This document shows, piece by piece, positions 32,927-44,645 of a DNA stretch of 64,000 nt. A program made the translations under genes and the position numbers. The notes below the pieces were generated by a model. That model did not search any database and was not told the DNA's origin. It saw only the letters and a program-made list of their open reading frames with translations. The stretch comes from Sphingobacteriales bacterium. GTDB lineage: Bacteria > Bacteroidota > Bacteroidia > Chitinophagales > Chitinophagaceae. The stretch covers positions 1-64,000 of the forward strand of contig JACPUV010000025.1 in the NCBI GenBank assembly GCA_016192105.1, written 5' to 3'. Every line of letters starts with the position of its first letter. The stretch's first letter is position 1.

Positions 32927-34129
32927 ATGTTCGACACTATTGAAAGCGCTGTAGAGGATATAAAACAGGGTAAACTGGTGGTGGTGGTGGATGATGAAGA
33001 CCGCGAAAATGAAGGGGATTTCGTCACCGCCGCCCGGAATGCCAGCCCGGAACTGATCAATTTCATGAATAAAAACGGAAGAGGACTGATCTGTGTTTCA
33101 CTTCCAGAAGAACGCTGTACGGAGCTGGGGCTGGACCTGATGGTTCACAATAATACGGCCCTGCATGAAACTGCTTTCACGGTAACCGTTGATTTACTGG
33201 GAGATGGCTGCAGTACAGGTATTTCTGCCCACGACCGGTCCAAGACCGTTTTGGCCCTGATTAACCCGGCGACCCGACCCGGTGACCTGGGGCGACCCGG
33301 TCATATTTTCCCCCTGCGGGCAAAAAAAGGGGGGGTACTTCGCCGGGCCGGACATACGGAAGCGGCTGCAGACCTTGCAATCCTGGCCGGTTTTGAACCG
33401 GGTGGGGTGCTGGTGGAGATCATGAACGAGGACGGAACTATGGCCCGCCTGCCTCAGCTGCAGGAAGTGGCCCGGAATTTCGGTTTGAAAATCATTTCCA
33501 TCAAAGACCTGATTGAATACCGGGTGAGGACCGAATCCCTGATCGAAGAAGTAGTCCGGGTGCAAATGCCCACCCAATACGGCGAATTTGAACTGGTGGC
33601 TTTCCGGGAAAAGAATTCTAACAATGAACATATGGCCCTGCTCAAGGGCAGCTGGGATAAAAACGAACCGGTACTGGTACGGGTACATTCCTCCTGTTTT
33701 ACCGGGGACATCCTGGGATCCCTTCGCTGCGATTGCGGGGAACAATTGCACCAGGCCATGGAAATGGTGGAAAAAGAAGGCCGGGGCGCTATTCTCTATA
33801 TGAACCAGGAAGGCCGGGGAATTGGCCTGCTCAATAAATTAAAAGCCTACCGCCTGCAGGAACAGGGAATGGATACCGTGGAAGCTAACCTGCACCTCGG
33901 CTTCTCCATGGACCAGCGGGATTATGGGATCGGGGCGCAAATGCTCCGGCACCTGGGTATTACCAAACTCCGGCTCATGACCAATAACCCCAAAAAAAGG
34001 GTTGGACTGATCGGTTACGGACTTGAGATCGTGGAGAATATTCCGATCGAGAGTTGCCCCAATCCGCACAACGAAAAATACCTGAAGACCAAGCGGGATA
34101 AAATGGGACATGAAATACTGAAAGGCTAA
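32927..34129 (+). CDS. ribBA: Bifunctional 3,4-dihydroxy-2-butanone-4-phosphate synthase / GTP cyclohydrolase II
   Basis: The start is the ATG at 32927 ([31 protein letters not shown] gives the usual RibB N terminus), giving 400 residues. The first half (to ~205) makes the four-carbon unit of riboflavin from ribulose 5-phosphate; the acidic loop and the [16 protein letters not shown] and [10 protein letters not shown] segments are present. The second half opens the imidazole ring of GTP; the zinc cysteines are in [19 protein letters not shown], and [14 protein letters not shown] and MTNNPKKR are conserved. It carries out two committed steps of riboflavin synthesis. Its 3' end overlaps tamB by 4 bp. 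Confidence 0.97.
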   Translation: MFDTIESAVEDIKQGKLVVVVDDEDRENEGDFVTAARNASPELINFMNKNGRGLICVSLPEERCTELGLDLMVHNNTALHETAFTVTVDLLGDGCSTGISAHDRSKTVLALINPATRPGDLGRPGHIFPLRAKKGGVLRRAGHTEAAADLAILAGFEPGGVLVEIMNEDGTMARLPQLQEVARNFGLKIISIKDLIEYRVRTESLIEEVVRVQMPTQYGEFELVAFREKNSNNEHMALLKGSWDKNEPVLVRVHSSCFTGDILGSLRCDCGEQLHQAMEMVEKEGRGAILYMNQEGRGIGLLNKLKAYRLQEQGMDTVEANLHLGFSMDQRDYGIGAQMLRHLGITKLRLMTNNPKKRVGLIGYGLEIVENIPIESCPNPHNEKYLKTKRDKMGHEILKG

Positions 34130-37100
34130 CCTTCTTTGACCGGTTGGGATGCTGCCTTTTTTTCCGGTTCTTTTACGGGGTCATTTACCGGGGCCGCTTT
34201 TACTTTTTTATTTCTTCTGAAAAGATCTCCCAGCCGGTCGTAATCTTTCCGGAAAGAGAGACTGAGTCCCTTCCGGCTGGCCTTGGTAGTGCTGGCATTG
34301 GAGGATGTGGTAAGGTAATCCGCATTTTCGCGGTAAAAGAAAGTAGCCCGGATCGTCCCTTTTTCATTCATCAGCCATTCCAGTGTAACATCGGGTAAGA
34401 GCAAAATATTCTGCTGGATATTGGTTTGTCCCGACTGGCTTAAAGGCGCGTCAAAACCAACCCCCGTGGAAATGATAAAACGGTTATTGAAAAAAGACCG
34501 GCCGATCGAGAAATTGACATTGCTGCCGAGGTTCAGGGCCGTCTTGCCTGCATCCACCAGGTTACCGAGGTTGCGGTTATAAAATGAGGTATTGAAATTG
34601 ATATTATACTTATCGCTTTTCAGCAGGTTGCCGAAAAGTTTGTTCAATTGGTCGCTTAATACACCCAGCAGCATACCCGAAATGGTGCTTACTCCCAGGT
34701 TGGGCCCTGCCACATCACCGGATAATTCACTGGGCGCAAAACTGTTGAATACGATCAGGTAGGTTACCTGCCGGTTGATCTCGTTAAGGTTCTTCTGCAT
34801 CTGCTGCACCAGCAGGGCCAGTTCCGGATCCGTAACGGCCACACTGTTGGTCGGGAAGTCCAGGGCAAAATTAATCTGGGGCTTAAAAAGTTTATCGGTG
34901 AGTGTGGCCACCACGTACACATCGCCGCGGGCATTGCTGATATTGCTCGTCAGGTTCAGGGAACTGGCCAGCGGGGCAAAACTCACTTTATCGGCTTTGT
35001 AAGTGGCTTCAAATTTAATATTGGCGTCATAAGGATCCCCGTTCCATTCAATATAATTCTGTGATCCCTTGCGGATATCAAAGGGTTTCTTGAAGAATGA
35101 CTGGAACGTAAATAAATAATTCCCTTCTTCAATATCAAAACGGCCCCGGAGGGTGAGGGGTTCAGAGGTGCCGGACCGGATATTCAATGTACCGGATCCT
35201 TTGCCTTTGATCTCATCCCCTGTCAGTTCATCCAGCACCACTTTTACAGTCACCATCGGGTTAGCCGTCACTTCCACATCGTACACAATACTGGTTTCGT
35301 TTTTGGCGATATCGGATTCATTCATTTCCCGGCCATATTTCCGTTCGATCAGGAAATCAGCAATGCCCGATTCCCGGCTGCTGGAGGGAGGGAGGGTGAT
35401 ATAACTGCTGTCTTTCTCTGATGCATTGGCATTAATCGTCATTACCATTTCGGATTGAGGCCCCCGCAACTGCAGCACGCCCGTTCCTTTTACATTGCCA
35501 TAAAACTGCTTGTTGTCATTGAAGGTGGTATTGAGCACTTGTACCGCTTTGTTGAACTGATCACCCTTTGTGCCCGGTTTCCGGGTGGAAATATCCAGGT
35601 CATAGAACATATTACGGAACGATTCATGATCGATGCCGCCGGAAATATAGATCGGGTTCCGGGTAACGGTATCAATCAGTACCAGGCCGTCAAGATCAAT
35701 TTTTTCTTTGGTCAGTTCAATATCGGTATCCTGTATTTTATAAAAGCATTGTGTAAAATTTACCCGCAGCCCGGCATTGGTCAGCCTCCCTTTCCCGCTT
35801 ACACCGAGATTGTTAAAAGGCCCTGAGATATCGATATCCCCGGTGAGGAATCCCTGCATTTCAGAAAACAAAGTGCCGAGAAACCGTTCGAGCACTTTAA
35901 TGGGGAACGTTCTTGCTTTCAGCGCGATGGTATTTTTCAGGGCTTTCTCGGGATCGCCGAAGAAGAGATCGACATCATAACCAAGAAAACTGTCCTGGTT
36001 TACCGTACTGCCGTTTATTTTGAGTTCATTGTCTTTGCTGTCATACAAAACGGAGGCCCTGAGTTCACCGATAGAGTCATTGTCCAATCGGAGAAATTTT
36101 GTCGCCATATCATCGGAACTGATCCGTAAATGGCCGCCGGGATCTTCCACGAGCAGGCTCCCGGATACAAGTCCTTCCAGCCGGTTATTGGGGAGGAAGA
36201 AAGGGGCGAGGTCATTCAGATTGACATGGGCCAGTTCTATTTTCAGGTCGCTCCAGTCCCCGATATCCGAAGGCCTTGTTTTCAACAGGATCTTTTGCTC
36301 CCCCTCGGTCAGCACCAGGTCGCCATGGGCCGGGTTATTTTTCCGGAAAACCAATTCGCCCCCTTCATCGATCGTCCACATTTTGCCATTGATCGTAAAA
36401 TAGGAACGCGCCAGGTCAATTCTGACCCCGTCGTTATATGTCATCACAAGGGCGTTCAGGTTCGCTCTTTCTGCATGTTGTTTATCGCCGGCATGGACCG
36501 ACACGACGGATGAATCATTCCGGGCGTTTACACTGAATTCCGCGGATGGAATGCTCAGGCTGTCATTGATCTGTATATTGTTGGTTTTACCGGTTAGTAC
36601 AAGACTGTCATAGTTCCCGGTGGCATTGAATTTAACATTATCAAATGTGTACTGCTGGTAATGCAGTTGGGGGACATCTGCCGTAAAATTCAGCTCATTC
36701 CGGGCCAGGTTCAGGCTCCCTTCAATGTGACTGTTATCAAGACCGGTCAGACCGGGTACAAAAATTTTCACATATTCATCTACGTAATAGGTGTAGATGT
36801 CAAAGCGGATATCCTGGTTACGGGGCAGCCGGGCAGGAGCCTTGATATACGCAGGATAATAACGGCTTAAGAAATAGGTAAAAGCATCCGGCAGTTCCAG
36901 GAGGCCGAAATCCCCTTTTGCGGAAACGGTGAATTCATTGGAAACGGCATTCAGTACTTTTTCCCCATCGGTATATTCCGATGTAACGATCAGGGAATCG
37001 AACGGCAGGCGCACACCGTCTTTTCGTATCTCCGCCTCAGTGATCCTTGCTTCTCCCCGGAAATTATCGATGGTGCTGCTGGCAAAGTTGAGATTCAGTT

Positions 37101-38940
37101 TACCCCGGAAATCGATACTGTCTTTGCTGAGATGCAGATTTTTCAGGTAAGCTCGTTCTACATCCGCCAGCAGGTTGAACCGGGGTGTTTTACTGTTGAA
37201 GTCAATGACACCTGACAGGTCTAATTTGACATTTTCGTCATTGATGGAAGCGGTTCCGTCAAACAATTTCTGGTTGAGCCTGCCTTTTATGCCAATATTA
37301 TTGTAGCGGTAGTTTTTGTATTCTGCATACTGGATCGTACCGTCAACCAGGGTATTCCGGGTTTTTTCACTGAATCCTTTTCCTTTCACTGTACCGGTCA
37401 GGGATACCAGGCCGATATTTTTGTCACCGAGAAATTCGCCAAGCCTGAAATTATCAGAAGCAATGGACCCGGAATAAACAGGATCCTGTCCGGCAGGTAA
37501 TTTCATATTCAGGTCACTTCGGATCGTCCCCAGGTTGGTCCGGATGGTTCCGTAGGTGACAAAGTCATTGATAAAGCCGGTAAAACTGCCGGAGAAATTC
37601 AGGTACTGGATTTTCTGCAGGTCCGGATTGCTGATACGGCGAAGGGCCGGTACGATCTGAACCGCATCTCCATAAACGGTCCGGAAATCATTGGCTTTGA
37701 AATCAATGAAGGTCTGGTTGATATCCGGCAGGCCGGTCAGAGTGATATCCCCATTGAGCAGGGTGCTGTTACCCGCCTCCAGCACCATTTCTTTGCCCAC
37801 CAGGTCATCCACGGTACCCCGGATTTTCCCTTTCAGGGAGATCTTTTTTTTCCAATTGGCCAGCCCGGGGGCAAAAAAAGCGATATCATCACTGTCCACA
37901 TTGGAATCATCGAACTGGGCCGCCATTTTTACCTTGTGAATAAAATCCCCCATTTCACTCATGTCACGGTAGGACATGGAAAAATAGTGACGGAGATGAC
38001 TGTTGTTTGTACTCAGGTCCAGGTTGCTGAATGCCATACCCTGCGGGGTCATTTTCAGGTCGGCTGAAAGGTTCTTTACCTGCAGCCCGCTTCTTTCACT
38101 GGCTGAAAGCTGCAAACGGGCAAATACGGTATCCCCGGTGATCGTGGAATTATTGAGGTTGGCATTGATACCGCTGAAGAAGATATGCTGCCCGTCAAAA
38201 TAATCAAAGGGTTGTCTTTCTGTTTGCCGGTCTGTCCGGAAGCTGCCATTGATGATCTTCAGGTCCGCGATCTTAAAAACAGTAAGGGCCTGGTTCCAGG
38301 CTGCGTTGCTGTCGGGTTTGCCCGGGCTTGCCGCAGCCGGGCGGGTGGGTTTTAATTTGGGGTAGCTGAACAAGGCCACTACCGGGTCTTTGAGCAGGAG
38401 GGAGCGGATTTCGTATCGGTTGCCCGTCAGCGTTAGGTTGCTGGCATCCAGGGTAAGGGCTCCCACTTTGATCGTCATGTCTTCACCCAGCCAGGCATCT
38501 TTTTTGATAAAAGTCACATTCCGCAATTCGGCTTTTTTCAGGTTCAGCTGGATACCGCTTTTTTTCTTTGCGGTAGCTGTGCCGGCGGGGGAGGAGAAAT
38601 AATCAAAAATAAATTGCTGCCGCCAGACAGAATCTGTCCGCTGGAACTTTACCACGGCATCATCCAGCCCTATATACTTTAGATCAATATTCTTTTTAAA
38701 AAAGAACCAGTCGGTGATTTTTACTTTCAAATCTCCGGCATAAAGCAGGGTGTCTCCTTTCCGGTCTTCCACAAGAATCCCTTCCAGGTGCATCCGGTCG
38801 AATAGGGAAAAATCAACATGTTTGATGGAGATATGGGTCTGGAGATCTTTGGAAAGCCGGTTACTGACCTGTTTTACGATCCAGTTCTGGCCCCAGGGTG
38901 TTTGAATAAAAATATACACTGCTGTGATCAGTAGCAGCAA
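34126..38940 (-). CDS. tamB: TamB-family translocation and assembly module protein
   Basis: A very long protein of at least 1604 residues. It has a single N-terminal membrane helix ([20 protein letters not shown]), a long stretch of repeated beta-strand segments and a C-terminal DUF490 (TamB) domain ([41 protein letters not shown]). TamB bridges the inner and outer membranes and is thought to move lipids or help assemble outer-membrane proteins. The frame stays open to codon SKRLSLKRFKKILKW upstream of 38940, a typical basic TamB N terminus. No ATG or GTG occurs between there and the in-frame TAA at ~39024, so the start is uncertain (TTG at 38940 is the only standard alternative). Its usual partner TamL lies at 50.9-53.3 kb. 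Confidence 0.9.
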   Translation of the reverse strand: MLLLITAVYIFIQTPWGQNWIVKQVSNRLSKDLQTHISIKHVDFSLFDRMHLEGILVEDRKGDTLLYAGDLKVKITDWFFFKKNIDLKYIGLDDAVVKFQRTDSVWRQQFIFDYFSSPAGTATAKKKSGIQLNLKKAELRNVTFIKKDAWLGEDMTIKVGALTLDASNLTLTGNRYEIRSLLLKDPVVALFSYPKLKPTRPAAASPGKPDSNAAWNQALTVFKIADLKIINGSFRTDRQTERQPFDYFDGQHIFFSGINANLNNSTITGDTVFARLQLSASERSGLQVKNLSADLKMTPQGMAFSNLDLSTNNSHLRHYFSMSYRDMSEMGDFIHKVKMAAQFDDSNVDSDDIAFFAPGLANWKKKISLKGKIRGTVDDLVGKEMVLEAGNSTLLNGDITLTGLPDINQTFIDFKANDFRTVYGDAVQIVPALRRISNPDLQKIQYLNFSGSFTGFINDFVTYGTIRTNLGTIRSDLNMKLPAGQDPVYSGSIASDNFRLGEFLGDKNIGLVSLTGTVKGKGFSEKTRNTLVDGTIQYAEYKNYRYNNIGIKGRLNQKLFDGTASINDENVKLDLSGVIDFNSKTPRFNLLADVERAYLKNLHLSKDSIDFRGKLNLNFASSTIDNFRGEARITEAEIRKDGVRLPFDSLIVTSEYTDGEKVLNAVSNEFTVSAKGDFGLLELPDAFTYFLSRYYPAYIKAPARLPRNQDIRFDIYTYYVDEYVKIFVPGLTGLDNSHIEGSLNLARNELNFTADVPQLHYQQYTFDNVKFNATGNYDSLVLTGKTNNIQINDSLSIPSAEFSVNARNDSSVVSVHAGDKQHAERANLNALVMTYNDGVRIDLARSYFTINGKMWTIDEGGELVFRKNNPAHGDLVLTEGEQKILLKTRPSDIGDWSDLKIELAHVNLNDLAPFFLPNNRLEGLVSGSLLVEDPGGHLRISSDDMATKFLRLDNDSIGELRASVLYDSKDNELKINGSTVNQDSFLGYDVDLFFGDPEKALKNTIALKARTFPIKVLERFLGTLFSEMQGFLTGDIDISGPFNNLGVSGKGRLTNAGLRVNFTQCFYKIQDTDIELTKEKIDLDGLVLIDTVTRNPIYISGGIDHESFRNMFYDLDISTRKPGTKGDQFNKAVQVLNTTFNDNKQFYGNVKGTGVLQLRGPQSEMVMTINANASEKDSSYITLPPSSSRESGIADFLIERKYGREMNESDIAKNETSIVYDVEVTANPMVTVKVVLDELTGDEIKGKGSGTLNIRSGTSEPLTLRGRFDIEEGNYLFTFQSFFKKPFDIRKGSQNYIEWNGDPYDANIKFEATYKADKVSFAPLASSLNLTSNISNARGDVYVVATLTDKLFKPQINFALDFPTNSVAVTDPELALLVQQMQKNLNEINRQVTYLIVFNSFAPSELSGDVAGPNLGVSTISGMLLGVLSDQLNKLFGNLLKSDKYNINFNTSFYNRNLGNLVDAGKTALNLGSNVNFSIGRSFFNNRFIISTGVGFDAPLSQSGQTNIQQNILLLPDVTLEWLMNEKGTIRATFFYRENADYLTTSSNASTTKASRKGLSLSFRKDYDRLGDLFRRNKKVKAAPVNDPVKEPEKKAASQPVKEG

Positions 38941-39160
38941 GCAGATAAAAAACCATTTCAGTATTTTTTTAAACCGCTTCAGACTCAGTCGTTTACTTGT
39001 AAAATTACGTAATCCCTTCCTTTAGGCAAATTCAATACCAATCCGGGTCATATCCGGAAATAGTTCAACCAGTAGTAGCACGAATGGGCCGCGAACAGCC
39101 CATTCCTTTTTGAAGCAGATGCTATCAGTTTACCAGGGTCTTTTATCAGGACCCGTTTCT

Positions 39161-40705
39161 TTAAATTTTAAAGCCAAGCGTGAGTAACACATTACCCCCT
39201 GTTTGTTTCAGGCGGGCCCCGCTGTAACCCTGGTTTTGCAGCCGGTAAGCAAAATCCACATCCTTCCCCATCGTATGTACGTAGGTAAGGTCTATAAACA
39301 TTCCCTTATTCCGGTAGCCAAGTCCGCCCGATAACTGGAGGCGGTTCCCTTTTTCCCCGGCAATATCCTTATACGGGTTACCGTAATAAGCCAGGCCCAG
39401 TCTTGCCATAATGGTGGTGAATTTCAATTCGCCGCCGGCCCGGAAATTGAAACTGCCTTTATAGGCATTATCAATCGCTTTATTGAGTGATTTCAGGTAA
39501 TTCTTTGTCCCCTGGCTATTATCACCTTCCGGGTCGGTGGTATAGCTGGTGGCTTTATAGTTCACATACTCAATATCGGCTGTCAAAAAGCCCTTCTGCT
39601 TTCTTACATCTTCAATTTCTCTCAGGACATAGGAAGCGCTTCCTATGATGCGGTAGGGGGTGAACATCCAGTAGCCGAATTCCGCATCCTGGTCGCCGGT
39701 AAACAGGTGAGAGCTTTGCGTTTGCAATCCCTTGTAGCCTTCTGTATGAGTGGAGACAGTAGCATTGTACCGGTCGGTCAGCCGGTAAAAGCTGGGAGTA
39801 TGAAAGGCCAGGCCCAGCCGCACATATTCCACCGGTTTATAAATGATACCCATTTTCAGGTTGAGGCCGGTTCCTTTGGTAACAAGATTTTGCGTGATGG
39901 AAGCAAAATCGAATTTGTTATTCACATCGGTGCCGGCATCTGCTTCGGTAAAAATGGATTCCCGGTCATAATGCAGAAAAGGGACACCCAGGGTGAAGCC
40001 ATAAAAGAATTTATCCCGCAGTGCGGCGGCAAAAGCCAGTGCCAGTTCTGTGATACCCCCCCGGGCCGTTACAATATTTTCCTGGATCAGCCCGGTCGCA
40101 ACCGGTGACCTTGTCTGGAACTGGAAATTTCCGGAGCTGCCCCCGTTAATCGTATCAATCCAGTAGGTATTAAAAGCAAGGCTTGTTCCGAAAGGATAGT
40201 TATTGGCCACATTATTAGCATCGTGTTCCCCCGCAATTTCTTCCAGGAATTTTTGCGAGTAGGAGTTTTGGTTATTTGCTCCCCGGTATAGCAGGTTACT
40301 GCCAAAATTGGCCGAGCGGTTGATGGCCAGGGCAAAGGCTGCGCTGGTATTTCTTCCTTTCCGGTCTCTTTCTGTCCCACTGCCGATCACCAATCCGGAG
40401 GTACCAAAGGACAAATAATTACGTTTGTCTTTTTCTGTACGATTGTAATAAGTGGCTTTATTGTTCCATAAGTTATAACCGGGGCTCAGGATAAAATCCC
40501 CCGTCTTGTAAAATCCGAGTCCGGCCGGATTAACATAGGCTGCGGAGAGGTCCCCGCCAAGGGAAGCCATGGCTCCGCCCACCGCCTGCTGCCGGGCTGT
40601 ACCGGAAGAAATGGTCCATGAATAACGAAGGGCATCGGTGGGTTCCTGCGCATACACCGGGACGGTGCAGGCATACAAACTGAGTATGAAAAGTATTTTT
40701 TTCAT
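39161..40705 (-). CDS. OmpP1/FadL-family outer-membrane protein
   Basis: This 514-residue protein has a signal peptide (MKKILFILSLYACTVPVYAQ). The N-terminal hatch motif SGTARQQAVGGAMASLGGDLSAAYVNPAGLGFY is characteristic of FadL/PorV-like barrels. The rest reads as beta strands and ends in GGNVLLTLGFKI. Family members form outer-membrane channels for hydrophobic compounds, and PorV-type relatives act in T9SS. This one is not obviously PorV. Transcription probably continues towards tamB (~220-bp gap). Confidence 0.85.
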   Translation of the reverse strand: MKKILFILSLYACTVPVYAQEPTDALRYSWTISSGTARQQAVGGAMASLGGDLSAAYVNPAGLGFYKTGDFILSPGYNLWNNKATYYNRTEKDKRNYLSFGTSGLVIGSGTERDRKGRNTSAAFALAINRSANFGSNLLYRGANNQNSYSQKFLEEIAGEHDANNVANNYPFGTSLAFNTYWIDTINGGSSGNFQFQTRSPVATGLIQENIVTARGGITELALAFAAALRDKFFYGFTLGVPFLHYDRESIFTEADAGTDVNNKFDFASITQNLVTKGTGLNLKMGIIYKPVEYVRLGLAFHTPSFYRLTDRYNATVSTHTEGYKGLQTQSSHLFTGDQDAEFGYWMFTPYRIIGSASYVLREIEDVRKQKGFLTADIEYVNYKATSYTTDPEGDNSQGTKNYLKSLNKAIDNAYKGSFNFRAGGELKFTTIMARLGLAYYGNPYKDIAGEKGNRLQLSGGLGYRNKGMFIDLTYVHTMGKDVDFAYRLQNQGYSGARLKQTGGNVLLTLGFKI

Positions 40706-40791
40706 GTCTTCCTGGATTATAGGTAGCCAATAATTGGTTCAGTATTTCTGAACAGGGTTGACTGTGCGGCCATCTTCTTTTACCGGTTGGT

Positions 40792-41493
40792 TTAAAACCG
40801 GCGGACCGGGGCACTGCTGCCAGAAGAAGAACCGGAGCCGGAACTGCCGGATGAACTACTGGAAGAAGAAGAGGATGAAGAAGTATTGTGTCCCGAGTTG
40901 TTAGAGGAACCTGAATTGCCGCTGCCCCTGAAAATATCCCGCAGGATATTCCCGGTATTGCTGTTGGTCCGGTTGCTGTTCTGCGGTGCCGTATAGGTAT
41001 TGTTATTATTACTTGTTCCGGGCAGATTGTATTTGGGATTGTTGTAAACTGTTTTTGGGTTTGATACAGTAGTATTGTTATAGACGTTCAGGTTCACTAC
41101 CCTCGGCTTTGTATAGCTGTTGTTGAAACGGGTGTTCACATACACCGTATGGGAGCAATAAGGATTGTAATAATAATTCCAGGTATTGTACGGGTTGTAG
41201 TATGAACCATAATAGTAGTTGTGTCCAAATCCCCATCTTTCATAATAGTACCAGTCATTCAGGTCGTTCCACTGGTACCGGTTCCTGACCTTCATGCGCA
41301 AATAGCGGTCTTCGTAGAAATCCTCCTCGTACCGGTACTGGCGGTCATCTTCTTTTTCCATCCGCACATATTCATCCTGCGGACGGGCCGGGGAATAATA
41401 CACATCATCCGGGGTTTGACCGGTTTTATATGCGGTTGTACAGCTGCTGAGTGCGGCTGCAGCTAATGCCAGGAGTATTACAGATGTTTTCAT
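40792..41493 (-). CDS. Low-complexity surface lipoprotein of unknown function
   Basis: This 233-residue protein has a lipobox (LAAAALSSC) and a tyrosine- and asparagine-rich middle (GHNYYYGSYYNPYNTWNYYY, NNPYKY-like repeats). The C-terminal tail is almost pure Ser/Gly with about twelve serines in a row. A charged region (EYVRMEKEDDRQYRYEEDFYEDRY) precedes it. The composition suggests a disordered or fibrous exported protein. It precedes the OmpP1-like gene on the same strand by ~86 bp. The serine tract is encoded by a run of similar codons, which could be unstable. Confidence 0.65.
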   Translation of the reverse strand: MKTSVILLALAAAALSSCTTAYKTGQTPDDVYYSPARPQDEYVRMEKEDDRQYRYEEDFYEDRYLRMKVRNRYQWNDLNDWYYYERWGFGHNYYYGSYYNPYNTWNYYYNPYCSHTVYVNTRFNNSYTKPRVVNLNVYNNTTVSNPKTVYNNPKYNLPGTSNNNNTYTAPQNSNRTNSNTGNILRDIFRGSGNSGSSNNSGHNTSSSSSSSSSSSGSSGSGSSSGSSAPVRRF

Positions 41494-41659
41494 GGCAAAT
41501 GGTTTATCGGGTTAAAGTTGAAGTTACTACTTTTGTGCGACTTTTGACAGCACACAATCGTTTGCGTTCGCTGTACAAAGTTTGACACATTCCGTGAATT
41601 TATTGTACACCTGCCTGTTAAATAAGATATAAAGCCGGGCAGTAGTTAAACCTGAAAAA

Positions 41660-43138
41660 ATGAGCAAAGAGATCACATCGAGAGCCACTGATTATTCCCA
41701 ATGGTACAACGACTTAATATTGAAGGGGGAACTGGCCGATTATTCCGCTGTAAGAGGATGTATGGTCATCAAACCCTACGGATATGCCCTTTGGGAACAT
41801 ATGCGGGACGCATTAGATAAAATGTTCAAGGATACCGGGCACGTAAACGCCTATTTCCCGCTTTTTGTACCCAAGAGCTTATTCGAGGCGGAAGAGAAAA
41901 ACGCCGAAGGTTTTGCCAAGGAATGCGCCATTGTTACCCATTACCGGCTGAAAGCGGATCCGGTGCATAAAGGGAAGCTGATGGTGGACCCTGAAGCCCG
42001 GCTCGAAGAAGAGTTAATCATCCGCCCTACCAGTGAAGCGATCATCTGGAATACATATAAGGACTGGATCCAGTCGTACCGTGACCTGCCCATCCTGGTA
42101 AACCAATGGGCCAATGTGGTGCGCTGGGAAATGCGGACCCGCCTGTTTCTCCGGACGGCGGAGTTTCTCTGGCAGGAAGGGCATACGGCCCATGCCACCA
42201 AAGAAGAAGCAATTGAGGAAACAGTAAAAATGCTGAACGTATATGCTGATTTTGCGGAGAACTGGATGGCCGTGCCGGTCATCAAAGGAGTGAAGTCGGC
42301 CAATGAACGCTTTGCCGGTGCGGAGGATACCTATTGTATTGAGGCGATGATGCAGGATGGCAAAGCCCTGCAGGCAGGTACCTCTCATTTCCTGGGGCAG
42401 AATTTTGCGAAAGCCTTTGATGTGAAGTTCAGCGATAAGGAAAATAAGCTGGAATATGTTTGGGCCACCAGCTGGGGCGTCAGCACCCGGCTGATCGGCG
42501 CCCTGGTGATGGCACACAGCGATGATCAGGGACTGGTCCTCCCGCCGCGTATCGCCCCGTTGCAGGTGGTGATCGTCCCAATCTACAAAGGGGATGAACA
42601 AAAAGCCCTGATTGATGCCAGGGTACATGCGATCATGACTGAATTGAAGGCCCTGGGGATCCGCGTTAAATACGATGACAGTGACAATGCCCGGCCCGGC
42701 TGGAAATTTGCCGAATACGAAATGAAAGGTGTGCCGGTAAGGCTGGCCATCGGGGCAAGGGACCTGGAAAAAAATGTGGTGGAAGTGGCCCGGCGTGATA
42801 CAAAGGAGAAAAATGTGGTGAGCCTGGAAGGGTTATCCGGGTATGTAAAAGACCTGTTGGAAGAGATCCAGCAGAACATGTTCAATAGAGCGAAAGCATA
42901 CCGTGATTCACATATCACCCTGGCCAACAACTGGGAGGAATTTGAAAAACTGCTGGATGAGAAAGGAGGATTTATCTCCGCCCACTGGGATGGTACAGCG
43001 GAAACGGAAGAGGCGATCAAGGAGAAGACCAAGGCTACGATCCGTTGCATTCCGCTGGATAACCCGGTTGAAGAAGGCACCTGTATTCTGACAGGTAAAC
43101 CCTCTTCCCAACGCGTACTTTTTGCGAGAGCTTATTGA
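41660..43138 (+). CDS. proS: Prolyl-tRNA synthetase (eukaryote/archaeal-type)
   Basis: A class II synthetase of 492 residues that charges tRNA-Pro with proline. The N terminus [40 protein letters not shown], together with [25 protein letters not shown] and [29 protein letters not shown], are ProRS signatures. The short form without an inserted editing domain is the archaeal/eukaryotic-like type that many Bacteroidota use. The C terminus ends in a zinc-binding-like domain lacking most cysteines, with a final Tyr (LFARAY). It is transcribed alone. Confidence 0.97.
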   Translation: MSKEITSRATDYSQWYNDLILKGELADYSAVRGCMVIKPYGYALWEHMRDALDKMFKDTGHVNAYFPLFVPKSLFEAEEKNAEGFAKECAIVTHYRLKADPVHKGKLMVDPEARLEEELIIRPTSEAIIWNTYKDWIQSYRDLPILVNQWANVVRWEMRTRLFLRTAEFLWQEGHTAHATKEEAIEETVKMLNVYADFAENWMAVPVIKGVKSANERFAGAEDTYCIEAMMQDGKALQAGTSHFLGQNFAKAFDVKFSDKENKLEYVWATSWGVSTRLIGALVMAHSDDQGLVLPPRIAPLQVVIVPIYKGDEQKALIDARVHAIMTELKALGIRVKYDDSDNARPGWKFAEYEMKGVPVRLAIGARDLEKNVVEVARRDTKEKNVVSLEGLSGYVKDLLEEIQQNMFNRAKAYRDSHITLANNWEEFEKLLDEKGGFISAHWDGTAETEEAIKEKTKATIRCIPLDNPVEEGTCILTGKPSSQRVLFARAY

Positions 43139-43158
43139 TTACCTGCCTGTCTTTTGTT

Positions 43159-43208
43159 CTCCGGCCGGGACCCTGCAGAATTATTTGCAGTATCCTGCCC
43201 GGAGTTTT
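43159..43208 (+). terminator. Terminator after proS
   Basis: CTCCGG at 43159-43164 pairs with CCGGAG at 43199-43204. An inner CTGCA/TGCAG hairpin helps, and TTTTAT follows. Confidence 0.55.
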
Positions 43209-43238
43209 ATATTTACTGAAACCTAAAATCAACACATT

Positions 43239-43715
43239 ATGGAACAACAGGAAAATTCTTTGTTTGGACTCAGCCTTGATGCAACCAGTACCTCACACCT
43301 TAAGGAAACAGCCTCCTGGGCCCGCCTGCTGGCAATTGTGGGCATGGTGATGTGTGTGCTCATGGTCATTGGCGGGATACTGGCTTCCATGGCGGTTTCA
43401 AAGGCCACCGGCGAATTTGAAAGGGAATTCAGCCGGAGCGGTTATGGCAGCGGGGCTTCTGCCGGTATGGGTGCAGCGGTGATAGTGGTGTATATTATTG
43501 TAGCACTTATTTATTTTTTCCCCTGTCTTTTTACCCTCCGGTTTGCTAATTATATCAAAACCGCTATCAATGCCAATGACCAGCAGGCGCTGAACGAGGG
43601 CCTGAGGAACCTGAAAGCCACGTTCCGTTATATGGGAATCATCACGATCATCTTTATTGCCTTTTTCGTACTTGCATTATTATTAGGAGGGATGGGAGCG
43701 ATAATGTCTGCCTGA
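43239..43715 (+). CDS. DUF5362-type small membrane protein
   Basis: This 158-residue protein has a polar N terminus (LSLDATSTSHLKETASWARLLA). Three hydrophobic segments follow (GMVMCVLMVIGGILASM, AAVIVVYIIVALIYFFP, IITIIFIAFFVLALLLGG), with a basic amphipathic stretch (FANYIKTAINANDQQALNEGLRNLKATFRY) between the second and third. This layout fits DUF5362 proteins of Bacteroidota. The function is unknown. It sits between proS and the convergent RDD gene. Confidence 0.7.
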   Translation: MEQQENSLFGLSLDATSTSHLKETASWARLLAIVGMVMCVLMVIGGILASMAVSKATGEFEREFSRSGYGSGASAGMGAAVIVVYIIVALIYFFPCLFTLRFANYIKTAINANDQQALNEGLRNLKATFRYMGIITIIFIAFFVLALLLGGMGAIMSA

Positions 43716-43729
43716 GGAACAGGGATGGT

Positions 43730-44545
43730 TCAATTTGTGGAAAGGAAATTATAGTCTCTCAGCAACACATCAAGAAAATCAAACGGAGGCATGCCTGATT
43801 CAATTTTCAGGTGTGCCTTTATTTTGGCGCAGGCGGCTTCGGCCATCCCGTAATCCCCTTTTTTCCGGGCGGTTTCCAGGATACTCTTGATGGCATTGAT
43901 GTCCTTATCACTCAGTTGCATGATCTGTGGAAAGGAGGGGACATAACTGTCAGCCACTTCTATGAACACGGTATCTTCAATATTACTCTTGGCATGGGTG
44001 CGGATCAGGATGGTTCTGGCCAGCAGGTCGCCGATCCGTTGCCCCTTTTTGGAGGATACAACGAGGATGATATCGGTAATGAAATAGGCGGCCACCATCA
44101 GGAAGAGGAAAACGGATGCTGCTTTTTCGCCCTGGCCTTCTTTTTGCAGGCCAATGATAAGGATAATAATGAACCAGATATCCCGCAGCAGCCAGCGGAT
44201 CAGGAACTGGCTGATGCTGGCCTTGCCGCCGTTCTCATTCACCACCCGGATCTGCATCACTTTTTTACCGACGCTCTGCCCGTTCAGGGTGATTTCAAAA
44301 AGCGCATGGTAGATCAAAACAGGCCCCAGTTTTATCACAATGGATATCCAGTACAGGTTTAACCAGTTGTCATCATCCTTGTAATCTATGTTCCAGGCCA
44401 GGGAACGCAGGATGGCATCTGCGATATTGATGTAAAATACAAGGAGGATAAAGTCAATGATCAGCGCAAACATCCTCCGGTAGAATTCTGGTATTTCGAA
44501 TTCAAGGTCGATATTGAAATTGGTGGGGATCTTTAATACGGACAT
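43730..44545 (-). CDS. RDD-family membrane protein
   Basis: A 271-residue protein with an RDD domain: FYRRMFALIIDFILLV at the start (Arg in helix 1), the GQSVGKKVMQIRVVNENG turn, then two more helices and a final cytoplasmic region of ~80 residues. The Arg and Asp residues that name the family are visible in helices 1 and the IGDLLARTILI segment. It is divergent from the SpoIIM-DUF58 operon and belongs to that conserved neighbourhood. A possible -7 element (TAATTTTG) lies at 44579-44586 on the minus strand. Confidence 0.85.
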   Translation of the reverse strand: MSVLKIPTNFNIDLEFEIPEFYRRMFALIIDFILLVFYINIADAILRSLAWNIDYKDDDNWLNLYWISIVIKLGPVLIYHALFEITLNGQSVGKKVMQIRVVNENGGKASISQFLIRWLLRDIWFIIILIIGLQKEGQGEKAASVFLFLMVAAYFITDIILVVSSKKGQRIGDLLARTILIRTHAKSNIEDTVFIEVADSYVPSFPQIMQLSDKDINAIKSILETARKKGDYGMAEAACAKIKAHLKIESGMPPFDFLDVLLRDYNFLSTN

Positions 44546-44578
44546 TTCACAGAATAGTTAAATGCGCAACATGCCGGA

Positions 44579-44586
44579 CAAAATTA
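44579..44586 (-). promoter_or_regulatory. -7 element (TAATTTTG on minus strand) of the RDD gene
   Basis: CAAAATTA on the plus strand, 33 bp before the start at 44545. Confidence 0.45.
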
Positions 44587-44645
44587 ATGATGTTACAGGG
44601 TGTTTGTTGTTTTAAAAATAGTATTTTACAAGCAAAATTCAGCAT

